A DNA stretch of 64,000 nt from Agaribacillus sp965228415 (GCA_965228415.1 OZ245814.1:7936001-8000000); one strand, 5' to 3'; positions 37,762-47,469 are shown, counted from the first letter of the stretch. Made by a program: numbers and translations. Notes: generated from the sequence alone by a model not told the origin.

Positions 37762-39393
37762 ATGAATCAATTAAAAACCCACCCCGTACACCCGCCATTA
37801 ATGGCGGGTCCATCGTTATTCGAGTGTCCATCGTTATTCGCATGTCCGTCATTGATAATGGGCTGCTTACTATTGTTTGTATCGTGCTCACCAGCCGATC
37901 AAAAAGAGGAGATCCCCGATGACCAACTACCCAATATAATATACATACTGGCCGATGACATGGGCTATGGGGATGTGTCGGTCTTAAATCCAAAATCAAA
38001 AATTCAGACACGCAATATTGACCATCTGTCGGAAACAGGCATCGTATTCACCGATGCTCATTCAACTTCTGCTGTATGTACACCATCCCGGTACAGTATT
38101 TTGACCGGCCGTTATCCATGGCGTTCTGATGTGCCAAGAGGCGTATTGTGGACCAGGGATAGCGCATTGATAAGACCGGAAAGAGAAACGGTGGCCTCCA
38201 TGCTGCAAAAGCAAGGCTATAACACAGGAGTGATCGGTAAATGGCACCTGGGCTGGAATTGGGTTTTTAGAAAAGACGATTCCAAACAAATTGATTTTTC
38301 CCAGGCCGTTGGCAGGTCACCCAATACGGTAGGATTTGATTACTCCTATTGCATTCTGGCCTCCCTGGATATTCCTCCTTACGTGTACGTTGAAAACGAC
38401 AGGCCTACAGCCATACCGGATAGCACAGTGGCAGGTACAAGCATTGCTCAATATGATTTCTGGCGGACAGGCCCATTGGCGCCGGATTTAAGATTTGACG
38501 ACGTGCTGCCAAACTTTACCAGGAGGGCCGTTGATTTTATCGATAATCAAACAACTGAAAAACCATTCTTTCTTTATTTTCCGCTGACGGCGCCGCATAC
38601 GCCAATCGTTCCTTCAGAGGCGTTTCAAGGGAAAAGCGGTATCAATCCATATCTTGATTTTTGCCTGGAGGTAGACTGGAGTGTTGGAGAGATAATCAAT
38701 GCTTTGAAACACAAAAACATGTATGATAACACGATCATTGTATTTGCCTCGGATAATGGTTCAAGTTCCCGATCTGCCAATTACGAGGTATTGCTGTCGA
38801 ATGGCCATAATTCCAGTGCCGGGTTTCGGGGTGCAAAGGGAGATATTTTTGAAGGCGGGCATCGTGTGCCTTTTATATTTTCGTTTCCCAGGCACCTGAA
38901 AAACAAAAAAGAATTCAGCCAGCCGGTTAGCCTTAGTGATTTTATGGCAACCATTGCAGACATCACAGGCTTTGCATTGCCCGATAATACCGCCGAAGAC
39001 AGTTTTAGCTTTTATCCTTTGCTTGCCAATGGAGCGGCCGACATGGTTGACAGGCCCGTCATCAATGCTTCTTCGGATGGTTCCATGGCTTTGAGGGAGG
39101 CAGCGTGGAAGCTGGAGATGTGCGCCGGATCGGGAGGGTGGCTATCTCACCCCACCAATAAGGAGGCAGCGGAAATAGAGGGATTGCCGAAGTATCAGTT
39201 ATATAACCTGGATGCAGACCCGTCAGAACGGTATAATCTTATTGGGGTAAACGATGAAAGAGTATCCAGCATGGTTTCCCGATTGAGAGAATATGTCAAA
39301 AATGGGCGTACAAATGCCGGTACACCTCAAAAAAATAATACTGCGGTACCCGAGTCAATAACATGGATGACAGATGAAAAATTCAATGATTAA
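37762..39393 (+). CDS. S1-family sulfatase lipoprotein with repeat-disturbed signal region
   Basis: 543 residues. Type I sulfatase with ADDMGYGD, formylglycine site C106-T-P-S-R, GKWHLG and ASDNGSS. The N-terminus is odd. Before the lipobox (FVSC, Cys42) it has no basic n-region of the usual kind but three copies of a PSL-type hexapeptide (PSLFEC, PSLFAC, PSLIMG), encoded by an 18-bp tandem repeat at about 37808-37861 and preceded by an inverted repeat. Starts at 37762, 37801 or 37858 are all possible. A repeat insertion or expansion into the signal-peptide region is likely, and export could be altered. The mature enzyme looks intact. Confidence 0.92.
   Translation: MNQLKTHPVHPPLMAGPSLFECPSLFACPSLIMGCLLLFVSCSPADQKEEIPDDQLPNIIYILADDMGYGDVSVLNPKSKIQTRNIDHLSETGIVFTDAHSTSAVCTPSRYSILTGRYPWRSDVPRGVLWTRDSALIRPERETVASMLQKQGYNTGVIGKWHLGWNWVFRKDDSKQIDFSQAVGRSPNTVGFDYSYCILASLDIPPYVYVENDRPTAIPDSTVAGTSIAQYDFWRTGPLAPDLRFDDVLPNFTRRAVDFIDNQTTEKPFFLYFPLTAPHTPIVPSEAFQGKSGINPYLDFCLEVDWSVGEIINALKHKNMYDNTIIVFASDNGSSSRSANYEVLLSNGHNSSAGFRGAKGDIFEGGHRVPFIFSFPRHLKNKKEFSQPVSLSDFMATIADITGFALPDNTAEDSFSFYPLLANGAADMVDRPVINASSDGSMALREAAWKLEMCAGSGGWLSHPTNKEAAEIEGLPKYQLYNLDADPSERYNLIGVNDERVSSMVSRLREYVKNGRTNAGTPQKNNTAVPESITWMTDEKFND
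37790..37861. repeat. inverted repeat plus 18-bp tandem repeat in a sulfatase signal region
   Basis: CCGCCATTAATGGCGG is a perfect 16-bp palindrome near 37792-37807. It runs into 18-bp units beginning TCCATCGTTATTCG (two near-identical copies and a third diverged copy, TCCGTCATTGATAATGGG). The whole block lies inside the first 35 codons of the sulfatase reading frame. The structure looks like an inserted extragenic repeat captured by the gene. Confidence 0.55.
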
Positions 39394-39403
39394 ATATACA
39401 ACA

Positions 39404-40960
39404 ATGACAAAATTTACAAGCCTGATCATTTTGGTGGCCATTGGCTTCCTCTGGCGTTGCAGCCAACCAAAAGCCACCCCCAAACCAAATATTTTGTTCA
39501 TCATGTCTGACGATCATACCTCCCAGGCCTGGGGTATTTACGGAGGGATATTGAAAGATTATGTGCAAAATAAGAACATTGCACGGTTGGCGGCTGAGGG
39601 AGCAACGCTCAATAATGCGTTTTGCACTAATTCCATTTGTGTGCCCAGCAGGGCCACCATACTTACCGGCCAGTACAGTCATCGAAATGGTGTACGCACG
39701 TTACCGGATATTTTTCAACCGGATAGTATGAACATTGCCAAGGTTTTGAGCGAAAATGGTTATCAGACAGCAGTGATCGGCAAATGGCATTTAAAAAAGC
39801 AGCCGTCCGGATTTGATCATTTTATGGTGCTTCCGGGGCAGGGGAGATACCACAACCCTATCTTAAAGACGATTGATAATTGGGAGGATGGTTATAAGGG
39901 CGGAAAGGAATACCAAGGATTTTCATCGGATGTCATCACTGATTTTTCTATTGAATGGATGAAAAATGCGAATAAGGATAAACCCTTTTTCCTGATGACC
40001 CACTTTAAAGCCACCCACGAGCCCTTCGATTATCCTGAAAGATTTAAAAGCTTGTATGAAGGTCAGGAAATACCCGAACCCGAATCTTTATATGATTTCG
40101 GCCCGGAAACAACCGGCAGGACTTTTGTCGGGCAAAAAATGGACGAACTGGCCCGACGCATGATGGTCGCCACTAAAAACCCGGATAAGTTCTGGACTAG
40201 CTATCCCGGGTTGCCTTTTTCCACCGAAGGCCTGGACAGCATACAGGCGCGGAAAAAGATTTACCAAAAATTCATCAAGGATTTTATGAGGTGTGGAGCA
40301 GCTATTGATGATAACATTGGTCGTCTACTGGACTACCTGGAAGAAAGTGGGCAGGCGGAGAATACGGTGGTGATCTATACGGCAGACCAGGGTTATTTTC
40401 TAGGAGAGCACGGTTTCTTTGATAAGCGCATGATCTACGAAGAATCATTGAGGATGCCATTTGTGATCCGCTACCCCAAAGAAATAAAGGGTGGTACACG
40501 TATCGATGATATCATTCTAAACATTGATTTTGCTTCATTATTTGCTGATTATGCCAGTGCTGAGAACTTTCATTCGGGCCAGGGGAGAAGCTTCAGGCAA
40601 AACCTTTCAGGAAATACACCTGTTGATTGGCGAACGTCCATGTATTACCGGTATTGGGCACACGCCCCCCGTCGTCCGGCACATTTTGGTATCCGTAACC
40701 ACCGGTATAAGCTGGCATTTTTTTATGGCCGGCATTTGGGGCTGCGCGGGGCTGAGAAAAAGGAAAATACCGAGCCCTCCTGGGAATTTTTTGACCTTGA
40801 AAAAGATCCCAAAGAAAATCGCAATGCCTATGATGACCCTGCCTATAGCGAGGTAATCAAAGAAATGAAAGAAGCTTTGCTGGCACAAAAGAGGTTAGCC
40901 GGCGATTCCGATGAAGCCTATCCCGTTATGAAGGAACTTATGGATAAGCACTGGCATTAA
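39404..40960 (+). CDS. S1-family sulfatase lipoprotein
   Basis: 518 residues from the ATG at 39404 (MTKFTSLIILVAIGFLWRC...); an in-frame ATG at 39374 would overlap the upstream gene. The probable lipid-modified Cys19 is preceded by Arg, an unusual lipobox, so lipidation is less certain. Type I sulfatase: SDDHTSQ, formylglycine site C79-V-P-S-R, GKWHLK and YTADQGYFLGEHG. It is the close paralogue of the sulfatase at 15350-16975, sharing the same motif variants throughout. It ends a block of four sulfatases. Confidence 0.94.
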   Translation: MTKFTSLIILVAIGFLWRCSQPKATPKPNILFIMSDDHTSQAWGIYGGILKDYVQNKNIARLAAEGATLNNAFCTNSICVPSRATILTGQYSHRNGVRTLPDIFQPDSMNIAKVLSENGYQTAVIGKWHLKKQPSGFDHFMVLPGQGRYHNPILKTIDNWEDGYKGGKEYQGFSSDVITDFSIEWMKNANKDKPFFLMTHFKATHEPFDYPERFKSLYEGQEIPEPESLYDFGPETTGRTFVGQKMDELARRMMVATKNPDKFWTSYPGLPFSTEGLDSIQARKKIYQKFIKDFMRCGAAIDDNIGRLLDYLEESGQAENTVVIYTADQGYFLGEHGFFDKRMIYEESLRMPFVIRYPKEIKGGTRIDDIILNIDFASLFADYASAENFHSGQGRSFRQNLSGNTPVDWRTSMYYRYWAHAPRRPAHFGIRNHRYKLAFFYGRHLGLRGAEKKENTEPSWEFFDLEKDPKENRNAYDDPAYSEVIKEMKEALLAQKRLAGDSDEAYPVMKELMDKHWH

Positions 40961-41032
40961 AAAGTTTAACAATAAATCTTATAGTGTTTTACAGAAAATC
41001 AATTGTTCATTTTAATTAAAGAAAATTATTTG

Positions 41033-43540
41033 ATGAGAAAAAATATATTCATTCACCTTGTATTTGGAATTTTACTGGCAGTTTCCGATATCTCCTGGGC
41101 CCAGGATCCGATTACTTTCAAAGAAGGTTTAATGCTGGATCCGGCTGGAAGAAGAAATCGCTCAGCGGTATTCACGGACCAGTTATATCATCAGTTGGTG
41201 ACAGGGAAATTTAAAATACCGGCTGAACACGATGAAATGGGAAAGGGTGCCGGGGATGGTGAGAGGCGTTGGGAAAAGATAACATCGGCGGAAGGAGGTA
41301 CTTTCAAAGATCGTAAGCTAAGAGGTGGATGGCTCCATTTGACCTATAATGCACCGGAAACAAGCGTGAAAATCCTTGAAATTTCGGGGCATGGTGAGAT
41401 ATACTTTAATAATAAACCACGCGGAGGCGATGTCTATAACAAAGGATGGGTTATGCATCCGGTTAAGCTGCAAAAGGGAAAAAATACGTTACTCGTCAAA
41501 GGTGCCAGGGGTGGAGAAATAAAAATTAAACTTATTACTCCGGGAAAATCAGTATTCCTTACCCAAAAGGATATGACGATCCCTGACCTGATAACCACCG
41601 AGCGTGACAAAAAAATAGCTGCCGTACGTATTGTCAATGCTTCACCCTATACACAAAAAAAATTGCGGATCGTCGCAGAGGTCAACGACCACCGTGTCGA
41701 GACAAAAGTGGCCTCCATCATTCCGATGACCACCAGAAAGATTCCTTATACAGTAGTGGATGATGCCAGTGAAGAGGGTACCGTGGATGTAAAGCTACAA
41801 CTGTACAGAGGTAATAGTTTGCTGGATGAAACCATCGTTACCTATGATGTGAAGCAACCGCAAAAAAATTATAAGCGGACCTTTATTTCAAAAATTGATG
41901 GAAGCGTACAGTATTTTGGTGTAAGGGAGGGGAATTTGGAGCATGAGAAAAAGCCCGCGATGTTCCTGTCGGTTCACGGGGCAGGTGTAAAGGGAATAGG
42001 ACAAGCAGGCGCATACCAATCAAAAGACTGGGGACACGTTATAGCTCCTACCAACCGCCGGGAATTTGGGTTTGACTGGGAGGACTGGGGGCGATGGGAT
42101 GCGATGGAAGTACAAAGTATAGCGGAGAGAATGTATAAGACCGACCCCAAACATACCTATCTCACAGGCCATTCTATGGGTGGTCATGGCACCTGGCAGT
42201 TAGGCGCCATATTCCCTGGCAAGTGGGCTGCCATCGCGCCGGTGGCCGGGTGGTATTCGTTTTTTTCCTATGGAGGAAAAAGCGCATCGGAAACACCTAC
42301 ACCCATACAGAAAATGTTGCTTCGGGCAAGCAATTCCAGCAATACATTGGAACTGTCAAGAAACTATCTCCATCATGGTATTTACATTCTTCACGGCGAT
42401 GCTGATAATAATGTACCTGTAGGACAGGCCCGTTTTATGAAAAAACACCTGGCTGAGTTCCATCCGAATTTTGTTTACCAGGAGGAACCAGAGGCCGGTC
42501 ACTGGTTTGGCGTAGATAAGGAACCAATTTTCAGCTACTTCAGGCGACACCATATACCCGAAGACCGGCATGTGAAATACTTTGAGTTTCGTACGGCAAG
42601 TCCGGGCGTATCTTCAACCAGCAGGTTTGTTACCCTTTACCAACAAACCCGGCCTTTTGAATTTTGCGGGGTAAAAGTAAAGCAGACTACCCTGACGAGA
42701 AGAGAGAAAAGGCTGGAGCCCGATAAGGTCTTGAAAAACAGGTCAATTGAAGTTGAAACGGAAAACCTGAATATATTTAAACTTGATCTTGCTCATTGCA
42801 CCGGCACGGATACGCTTACCATAAAAGTGGATGACGTACTTTTTGAAGATCTGGTCATGCTGGCAGGAAAGGAAGCATGGTTTGGAAAATCGGGAGATAC
42901 CTGGAAACGGATTGAAGAGCCCACTGATAGTACCCAGAAAAACCCGAAACGTTACGGAAATTTCAAGGACGCATTTCAACACGAAATGTTATTTGTATAT
43001 GGCACAAGAGGTACCAGCGCTGAGAATGAATGGTCGTTTAACAAGGCTCGCTTTGATGCGGAAACTTTCTACTATCGCGGGAACGGCTCCATCGATATTA
43101 TTCCCGACAGGGCATTTAAACCTGAAAAATACAAGGACCGCTCCGTGATTATTTACGGTAATGCATCTACCAATAGTGCCTGGAAAGTCCTGTTAGGTGA
43201 CAGCCCTGTGCAGGTGAAAAGAAATGAAATAGCTGTTGGCAATAAGAAGCTTACCGGCAGTCAATGGGGAACTTATTTTATCCGTCCGAGAAAAGACAGC
43301 CCTGTCGCTTCCGTTGGCGTGGTTTCAGGAACAGGAATGGCGGGTTTCCGGTCTGTTGACCCTAACCGTTACTTTGTTTCCGGAACAGGTTTTCCCGATT
43401 TGATGATTATTTCCTCTGAGATGTTCAGCAAGGGATTTGACGGGGTTAAAGCAGCCGGATATTTTGGCAATGACTGGAGCGTGGAAAATGGAGATATTCA
43501 ATGGGCAGAGCCATTGGAGGATATCGGCATGTCTCAATGA
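41033..43540 (+). CDS. large alpha/beta hydrolase (S9/prolyl oligopeptidase-type esterase), exported
   Basis: 835 residues from the ATG at 41033 (MRKNIFIHLVFGILLAVSDISWAQ, a clear signal); an in-frame ATG at 41003 adds ten residues. Residues about 25-290 are beta-rich accessory domains. The catalytic alpha/beta domain has the nucleophile elbow GHS381MGG, a DADNNVP loop (Asp456/Asp458) and His490 in EAGHWF, giving a full Ser-Asp-His triad. About 340 further residues follow, beta-rich and unassigned. Context points to a carbohydrate esterase rather than a peptidase. The family cannot be narrowed from sequence alone. It lies after the sulfatase block and before a DUF1080 gene. Confidence 0.82.
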   Translation: MRKNIFIHLVFGILLAVSDISWAQDPITFKEGLMLDPAGRRNRSAVFTDQLYHQLVTGKFKIPAEHDEMGKGAGDGERRWEKITSAEGGTFKDRKLRGGWLHLTYNAPETSVKILEISGHGEIYFNNKPRGGDVYNKGWVMHPVKLQKGKNTLLVKGARGGEIKIKLITPGKSVFLTQKDMTIPDLITTERDKKIAAVRIVNASPYTQKKLRIVAEVNDHRVETKVASIIPMTTRKIPYTVVDDASEEGTVDVKLQLYRGNSLLDETIVTYDVKQPQKNYKRTFISKIDGSVQYFGVREGNLEHEKKPAMFLSVHGAGVKGIGQAGAYQSKDWGHVIAPTNRREFGFDWEDWGRWDAMEVQSIAERMYKTDPKHTYLTGHSMGGHGTWQLGAIFPGKWAAIAPVAGWYSFFSYGGKSASETPTPIQKMLLRASNSSNTLELSRNYLHHGIYILHGDADNNVPVGQARFMKKHLAEFHPNFVYQEEPEAGHWFGVDKEPIFSYFRRHHIPEDRHVKYFEFRTASPGVSSTSRFVTLYQQTRPFEFCGVKVKQTTLTRREKRLEPDKVLKNRSIEVETENLNIFKLDLAHCTGTDTLTIKVDDVLFEDLVMLAGKEAWFGKSGDTWKRIEEPTDSTQKNPKRYGNFKDAFQHEMLFVYGTRGTSAENEWSFNKARFDAETFYYRGNGSIDIIPDRAFKPEKYKDRSVIIYGNASTNSAWKVLLGDSPVQVKRNEIAVGNKKLTGSQWGTYFIRPRKDSPVASVGVVSGTGMAGFRSVDPNRYFVSGTGFPDLMIISSEMFSKGFDGVKAAGYFGNDWSVENGDIQWAEPLEDIGMSQ

Positions 43541-43605
43541 AACCAGGTATTGGTGTTTTAGCATTAGATAAAATGATTTTATCAACAGAATAATTGAAAT
43601 GACTA

Positions 43606-44334
43606 ATGATGACCCGTAAGACGCTTTTAACCTTATTCCTGATCTGTCTGATTCAGCATGTTTTAGCACAAAATACCGGTTATAAACCTAACAAATACCA
43701 GGAAGTATGGGCACCGGAACCCAGGATTGTCGATACGGGGATGGATGATAAAACGCCTCCGTCTGATGCTATTATTTTATATGATGGTACGGGCCTGGAT
43801 CAATGGGTCTCAAAGCGCGACGGATCTCCTGTTAAATGGAAAAGTGAAAATGGTGTATTAACCGTAGTGCCTAAAACCGGGAGTATAATAACAAAACAAA
43901 AATTCGGAGATTGCCAGTTGCATATTGAATGGAGAAGCCCGGCAGTCGTGGAGGAGGAAGGAGGTCAGAAAAGAGGTAATAGCGGAGTGTACCTGCAGTC
44001 GAGGTACGAGGTTCAAATTCTGGACAGTTATCATAATCGAACCTATTCAAACGGTCAGGCAGGGGCAATTTACAAGCAACATATTCCTTTGGTCAATGCT
44101 AGCCGAAAACCGGGTATGTGGCAAACTTATGACATCATATATGTGGCACCAAGGTTTAACCGGGATAGTATCAAAGTTTCGGCCGGCAGGGTTACGGTGA
44201 TACATAATGGTGTGCTCATCCAGAACAATGTTGAAATGAAAGGCCGCGCCCCACACGGGGAGGCACCATTGTTATTGCAGGATCACTCTGATTTAGTAAG
44301 TTTCAGGAATATCTGGATACGTCGTTTGGATTGA
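43606..44334 (+). CDS. DUF1080 (3-keto-disaccharide hydrolase-type) protein, exported
   Basis: 242 residues, with Met1 and Met2 both possible starts, signal peptide ending near VLAQ (residue 22). A single DUF1080 domain covers the mature protein: YDGTGLDQW, GDCQLHIEWRSP, GNSGVYLQSRYEVQILDSY, AGAIYKQH and KPGMWQTYDIIY. It shares the SG(L/V)Y(F/L)Q.RYEVQ(L/I)LDS signature with the larger DUF1080 lipoprotein at 19353-21251. It may cleave 3-keto-glycosides made by an oxidoreductase. It is the last gene of the compact enzyme cluster, followed by a 526-bp gap. Confidence 0.87.
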   Translation: MMTRKTLLTLFLICLIQHVLAQNTGYKPNKYQEVWAPEPRIVDTGMDDKTPPSDAIILYDGTGLDQWVSKRDGSPVKWKSENGVLTVVPKTGSIITKQKFGDCQLHIEWRSPAVVEEEGGQKRGNSGVYLQSRYEVQILDSYHNRTYSNGQAGAIYKQHIPLVNASRKPGMWQTYDIIYVAPRFNRDSIKVSAGRVTVIHNGVLIQNNVEMKGRAPHGEAPLLLQDHSDLVSFRNIWIRRLD

Positions 44335-44860
44335 GGAAATACTTAACTAAAAAAAAGAAAGCAACAGCCCCAACGCTGAAATCGCTTAAAATATTGCCAG
44401 GATCATTCCCGATTTCTCTATGCCCATGCTAAAGCCTGATTATCTGTTTCTGTCTCTTTCATAAAAAAGTTAGTCAATCCAGAACTTTCTTGAAGTGGAC
44501 CAGGTGTACTTTGCCGTCGTGCCGTAATTGTGTGCATTTGTAACGTGGCTGTTAGGATTTGAAACGTGGCTGTCAAGCCTTTTCCTGTTCCCTGGCTACC
44601 TTAGCAGAAAAGTTTTATTGCCGAAACGCAAATTAAAAAATAAGGATTGTGAAAAAACAATGATGGTAATAGGACTTGCTTTGTGGTGTGTAAATCACCA
44701 ATCTGAATATAGCATTTCTCTTCAACAGGGAAATTAGCATTTCGCCAAAGCAGCGTCAGGCTTTCTGGCGCAACCCACCGGTGGCAATGATGAAGTATTC
44801 TTTAGTCCCTATTGGTATATAGGTGACGGTTTAGTGATCAAAAAAACAATTATATTAATC
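44335..44860. other. intergenic region after the enzyme cluster
   Basis: 526 bp with no supported gene. A 69-codon open frame at 44528-44737 has no signal peptide, recognisable domain or good start context and was left out. An 11-bp direct repeat AACGTGGCTGT occurs at 44542-44552 and 44563-44573, 21 bp apart. The composition changes at this point, consistent with the boundary of the polysaccharide-degradation operon. Confidence 0.5.
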
Positions 44861-45154
44861 ATGAAAAACCCAATCCTTTTATTTACAATAATGATGCTCC
44901 TTATGATAAGGTGCTCAGATGACAATGAATTAACATGTTTCACTTGTCTTTATGAGAAGCGCACTACCTCTTGTGGAAGTGCGGCATTCGGATCCTGGGA
45001 GGAAGGATCTGCGGTAATTGATTTTGAAATAAGGGATGACCTGACCCCGGAGGGGTTTTGCCGCCAGACATACCCAGCCAATGATACTGAATGTGCCGGA
45101 GGATGTTGTATATCCTTTCAATTCAGGAATGTACGGGTTGAATCATGCCAATAG
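44861..45154 (+). CDS. small cysteine-rich lipoprotein, unknown function
   Basis: 97 residues from the ATG at 44861 (MKNPILLFTIMMLLMIRC...); an in-frame ATG at 44834 would add nine residues. A lipobox-like MIRC precedes a short mature protein with eight further cysteines (CFTC, TSCG, GFCR, TECAGGCC, ESC), enough for four disulfides. No family is recognised. It lies 87 bp upstream of the Fn3/Kelch lipoprotein, and the two may be co-expressed. Possible roles include a surface or periplasmic binding module. Confidence 0.6.
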   Translation: MKNPILLFTIMMLLMIRCSDDNELTCFTCLYEKRTTSCGSAAFGSWEEGSAVIDFEIRDDLTPEGFCRQTYPANDTECAGGCCISFQFRNVRVESCQ

Positions 45155-45240
45155 CCTCTATTGGTTTAAATACAATAAGATATCTGCTCTAAATATGGTG
45201 CCACAAGTTATGAGAAGAACAAACTTTAAAGACAAACACC

Positions 45241-47307
45241 ATGAAAACCAACAAATTTATTCAATACGTAATGCTCTGGATGAGCCTGACCGTTCTGTTT
45301 TTCCACGGATGCAAAAATGATGATGATACGCAGCCCCTTCCGGCAGCTCCTACTGATCTTGAGGCTGCCGCTGTCACCGCCACAAGCGCGGATCTCAAAT
45401 GGCGGGACAATTCCATTAATGAAACCGGGTTTAGATTGGAACGAAAAGATGCTGATTCTTTGAATTTCAAGTTGATCAAAGATTTACCGACACAAAGTAC
45501 CACATTTTCAGATGCCCAACTTAACCCTGGGACCACGTATCAGTATCGTATAATGGCCTACAATGCTGTGGGAGAATCTGGTTATTCCAATACATTAAAA
45601 ATCACAACCCTTTCTGTAGCGCCCAATAAACCGCTGGAACTGAAGCTCGAAGTCATTTCTTCCAGCCAAATTGATCTTTCCTGGATTGATGACGCTCATA
45701 ATGAAAATGGGTTTAAACTTGAGAGGGCCGTGGGTCCCAATCCGTTTGAGGCGCTGGTTGACTTACCAAAGGACAGCACCACCTACCAGGACAAAGGGCT
45801 TTCTCCTAATACCCTTTATCATTACCGCATACTGGCTTACAATAATGTAGGTAATTCGGAGTACTCCAATATCGCTTCGGATACCACCATAAATGTCGAT
45901 TTGAAAGCGCCAACCGACCTGACTGCGGACTCGATTTCTGCCAATCAAATCAACTTAACCTGGCAGGATAACAACGCTCATGAAACGGGTTTTATCCTTG
46001 AAAGAGCTTCGAATAAATCTATTGTCTTTCTTAAAATTGCAGATTTGATAGAAAATTCGACTACCTATAAAGATTCAGGAATATCGCCGGATACTTACTA
46101 TAGGTATCGGATCAAAACATATAACACATCCCAGGAGTCTGGTTATTCAGATACATTGACAGTTAAAACCGACGACGTAGCTCCAATTGCCCCAACCAAC
46201 CTTGTAGCAACTCCATCTACTATACATATTAAACTGCGGTGGGAGGATAATTCAGCTAACGAACTTGGTTTTGTTATTGAACGTGCCACCGGAAGCGAGG
46301 GTGAATTTATCAAGCTTGCGGCTGTAAATTCAAATATTACTTCTTACCTGGATGACAATCTATCAATAGGAACGGAGTATATCTATCGGATACATGCCTA
46401 CAATACCGCAGGAAAATCAGGATATTCCGACAAAATCCCTGCTACCACCTTCACGTTTCTATCCGCTACGTCCAATGCTTCATTTTCAGCAAGGTTTAGT
46501 CATACTGCGGCGGCGTTTGACGACAAATTATGGGTGATTGGTGGTATTGATGCCGTTAGCCGTAAAAATGATGTTTGGCACAGTTCAGACGGGGAGACCT
46601 GGGTGCAAGCCACGTCATCAGCAGCATTTTCCGCAAGATTGGGTCATACCACCGTGGTGTTTGACGGCAAACTATGGGTAATCGGTGGAGATATTGGCAC
46701 TTTCCCTTATAAAAATGACGTTTGGTACAGTACGGACGGGGTGACCTGGACGGAAGCTACGTCGTCCGCTGCGTTTTCGGGAAGACGGTTTCATACCACC
46801 GCAGTGTTTGATGACAAACTATGGGTGATCGGGGGTGATGTCGGCGCCCGTAAAAATGATGTTTGGTATAGCAAGGACGGGGTGACCTGGACGGAAGCCA
46901 CGTCATCGGCTTCATTTTCCAGAAGATGGGGCCATACCACCGTTGTGTTTGACAGTAAACTTTGGGTGATCGGGGGTACTGTCGGCACTAGCGCTTATGA
47001 AGATGATGTTTGGTATAGCAAGGACGGGGTAAAATGGACTGAAGTCACCACATCCGCCTCATTCTCTGCAAGATTCCGTCATGCGACTGCCGTGTTTAAT
47101 AACAAACTATGGGTAATCGGGGGTGATGACGGCGCCCGTAAAAATGATGTTTGGTATAGTGCAGACGGGGTGGCCTGGACAGAAGCTACCCCATCAGCAC
47201 CGTTTTCCAAAAGAGTCCACCATACTACCCCGGTATTTGACAGCAAACTATGGGTGATCGGTGGGTTGGATGGTGGTTATAAAAATGATGCCTGGTTCTT
47301 GCCTTAG
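45241..47307 (+). CDS. lipoprotein with four fibronectin type III domains and a six-blade Kelch propeller
   Basis: 688 residues with lipobox Cys24 (FHGC) followed by an acidic KNDDD stretch, a pattern often linked to surface export in Bacteroidota. Four Fn3 domains cover about residues 35-405, each with the signature W-x-D-(N/D)-x-x-x-E-x-GF-x-(L/I)-ER. Six Kelch-type repeats follow (residues about 407-688), each with H-T-x-x-(V/A)-F-(D/N)-x-K-LWVIGG, making a closed six-blade propeller. The repeat unit is 141-147 bp with very similar DNA. It is likely a surface adhesin or glycan-binding protein. A catalytic role is not supported. Confidence 0.88.
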   Translation: MKTNKFIQYVMLWMSLTVLFFHGCKNDDDTQPLPAAPTDLEAAAVTATSADLKWRDNSINETGFRLERKDADSLNFKLIKDLPTQSTTFSDAQLNPGTTYQYRIMAYNAVGESGYSNTLKITTLSVAPNKPLELKLEVISSSQIDLSWIDDAHNENGFKLERAVGPNPFEALVDLPKDSTTYQDKGLSPNTLYHYRILAYNNVGNSEYSNIASDTTINVDLKAPTDLTADSISANQINLTWQDNNAHETGFILERASNKSIVFLKIADLIENSTTYKDSGISPDTYYRYRIKTYNTSQESGYSDTLTVKTDDVAPIAPTNLVATPSTIHIKLRWEDNSANELGFVIERATGSEGEFIKLAAVNSNITSYLDDNLSIGTEYIYRIHAYNTAGKSGYSDKIPATTFTFLSATSNASFSARFSHTAAAFDDKLWVIGGIDAVSRKNDVWHSSDGETWVQATSSAAFSARLGHTTVVFDGKLWVIGGDIGTFPYKNDVWYSTDGVTWTEATSSAAFSGRRFHTTAVFDDKLWVIGGDVGARKNDVWYSKDGVTWTEATSSASFSRRWGHTTVVFDSKLWVIGGTVGTSAYEDDVWYSKDGVKWTEVTTSASFSARFRHATAVFNNKLWVIGGDDGARKNDVWYSADGVAWTEATPSAPFSKRVHHTTPVFDSKLWVIGGLDGGYKNDAWFLP
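46480..47300 (+). repeat. Kelch-encoding tandem DNA repeats
   Basis: Six tandem units of 141-147 bp, measured between the ATGGGT(A/G)AT(C/T)GG(G/T)GG cores near 46528, 46672, 46819, 46960, 47107 and 47248. The high DNA similarity within the gene suggests recent duplication or gene conversion and could allow change of repeat number by recombination. Confidence 0.75.
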
Positions 47308-47469
47308 GTTGAATTACAAATAAGGCCCCTAAATTACTTGCTTGCACCTTTAAGATAATCTACTTAAATTCCTATAGAAAGCCTGAACGCGCGCCTGTTT
47401 AGAGATACAATACCGGCATTCAGAGGCGCCTTTTGATAGGCTTGGTTAACCGTTTAAACTTTTAAACTT

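Noticed and set aside
44528..44737. 69-codon open frame in the gap after the enzyme cluster
   Set aside because: No domain, poor start context, mixed hydrophobic and basic composition, and no nearby partner; likely chance.
46480..47300. Regular repeats considered as a CRISPR or satellite array
   Set aside because: The units are 141-147 bp, stay in frame and encode Kelch blades, so they are protein repeats.
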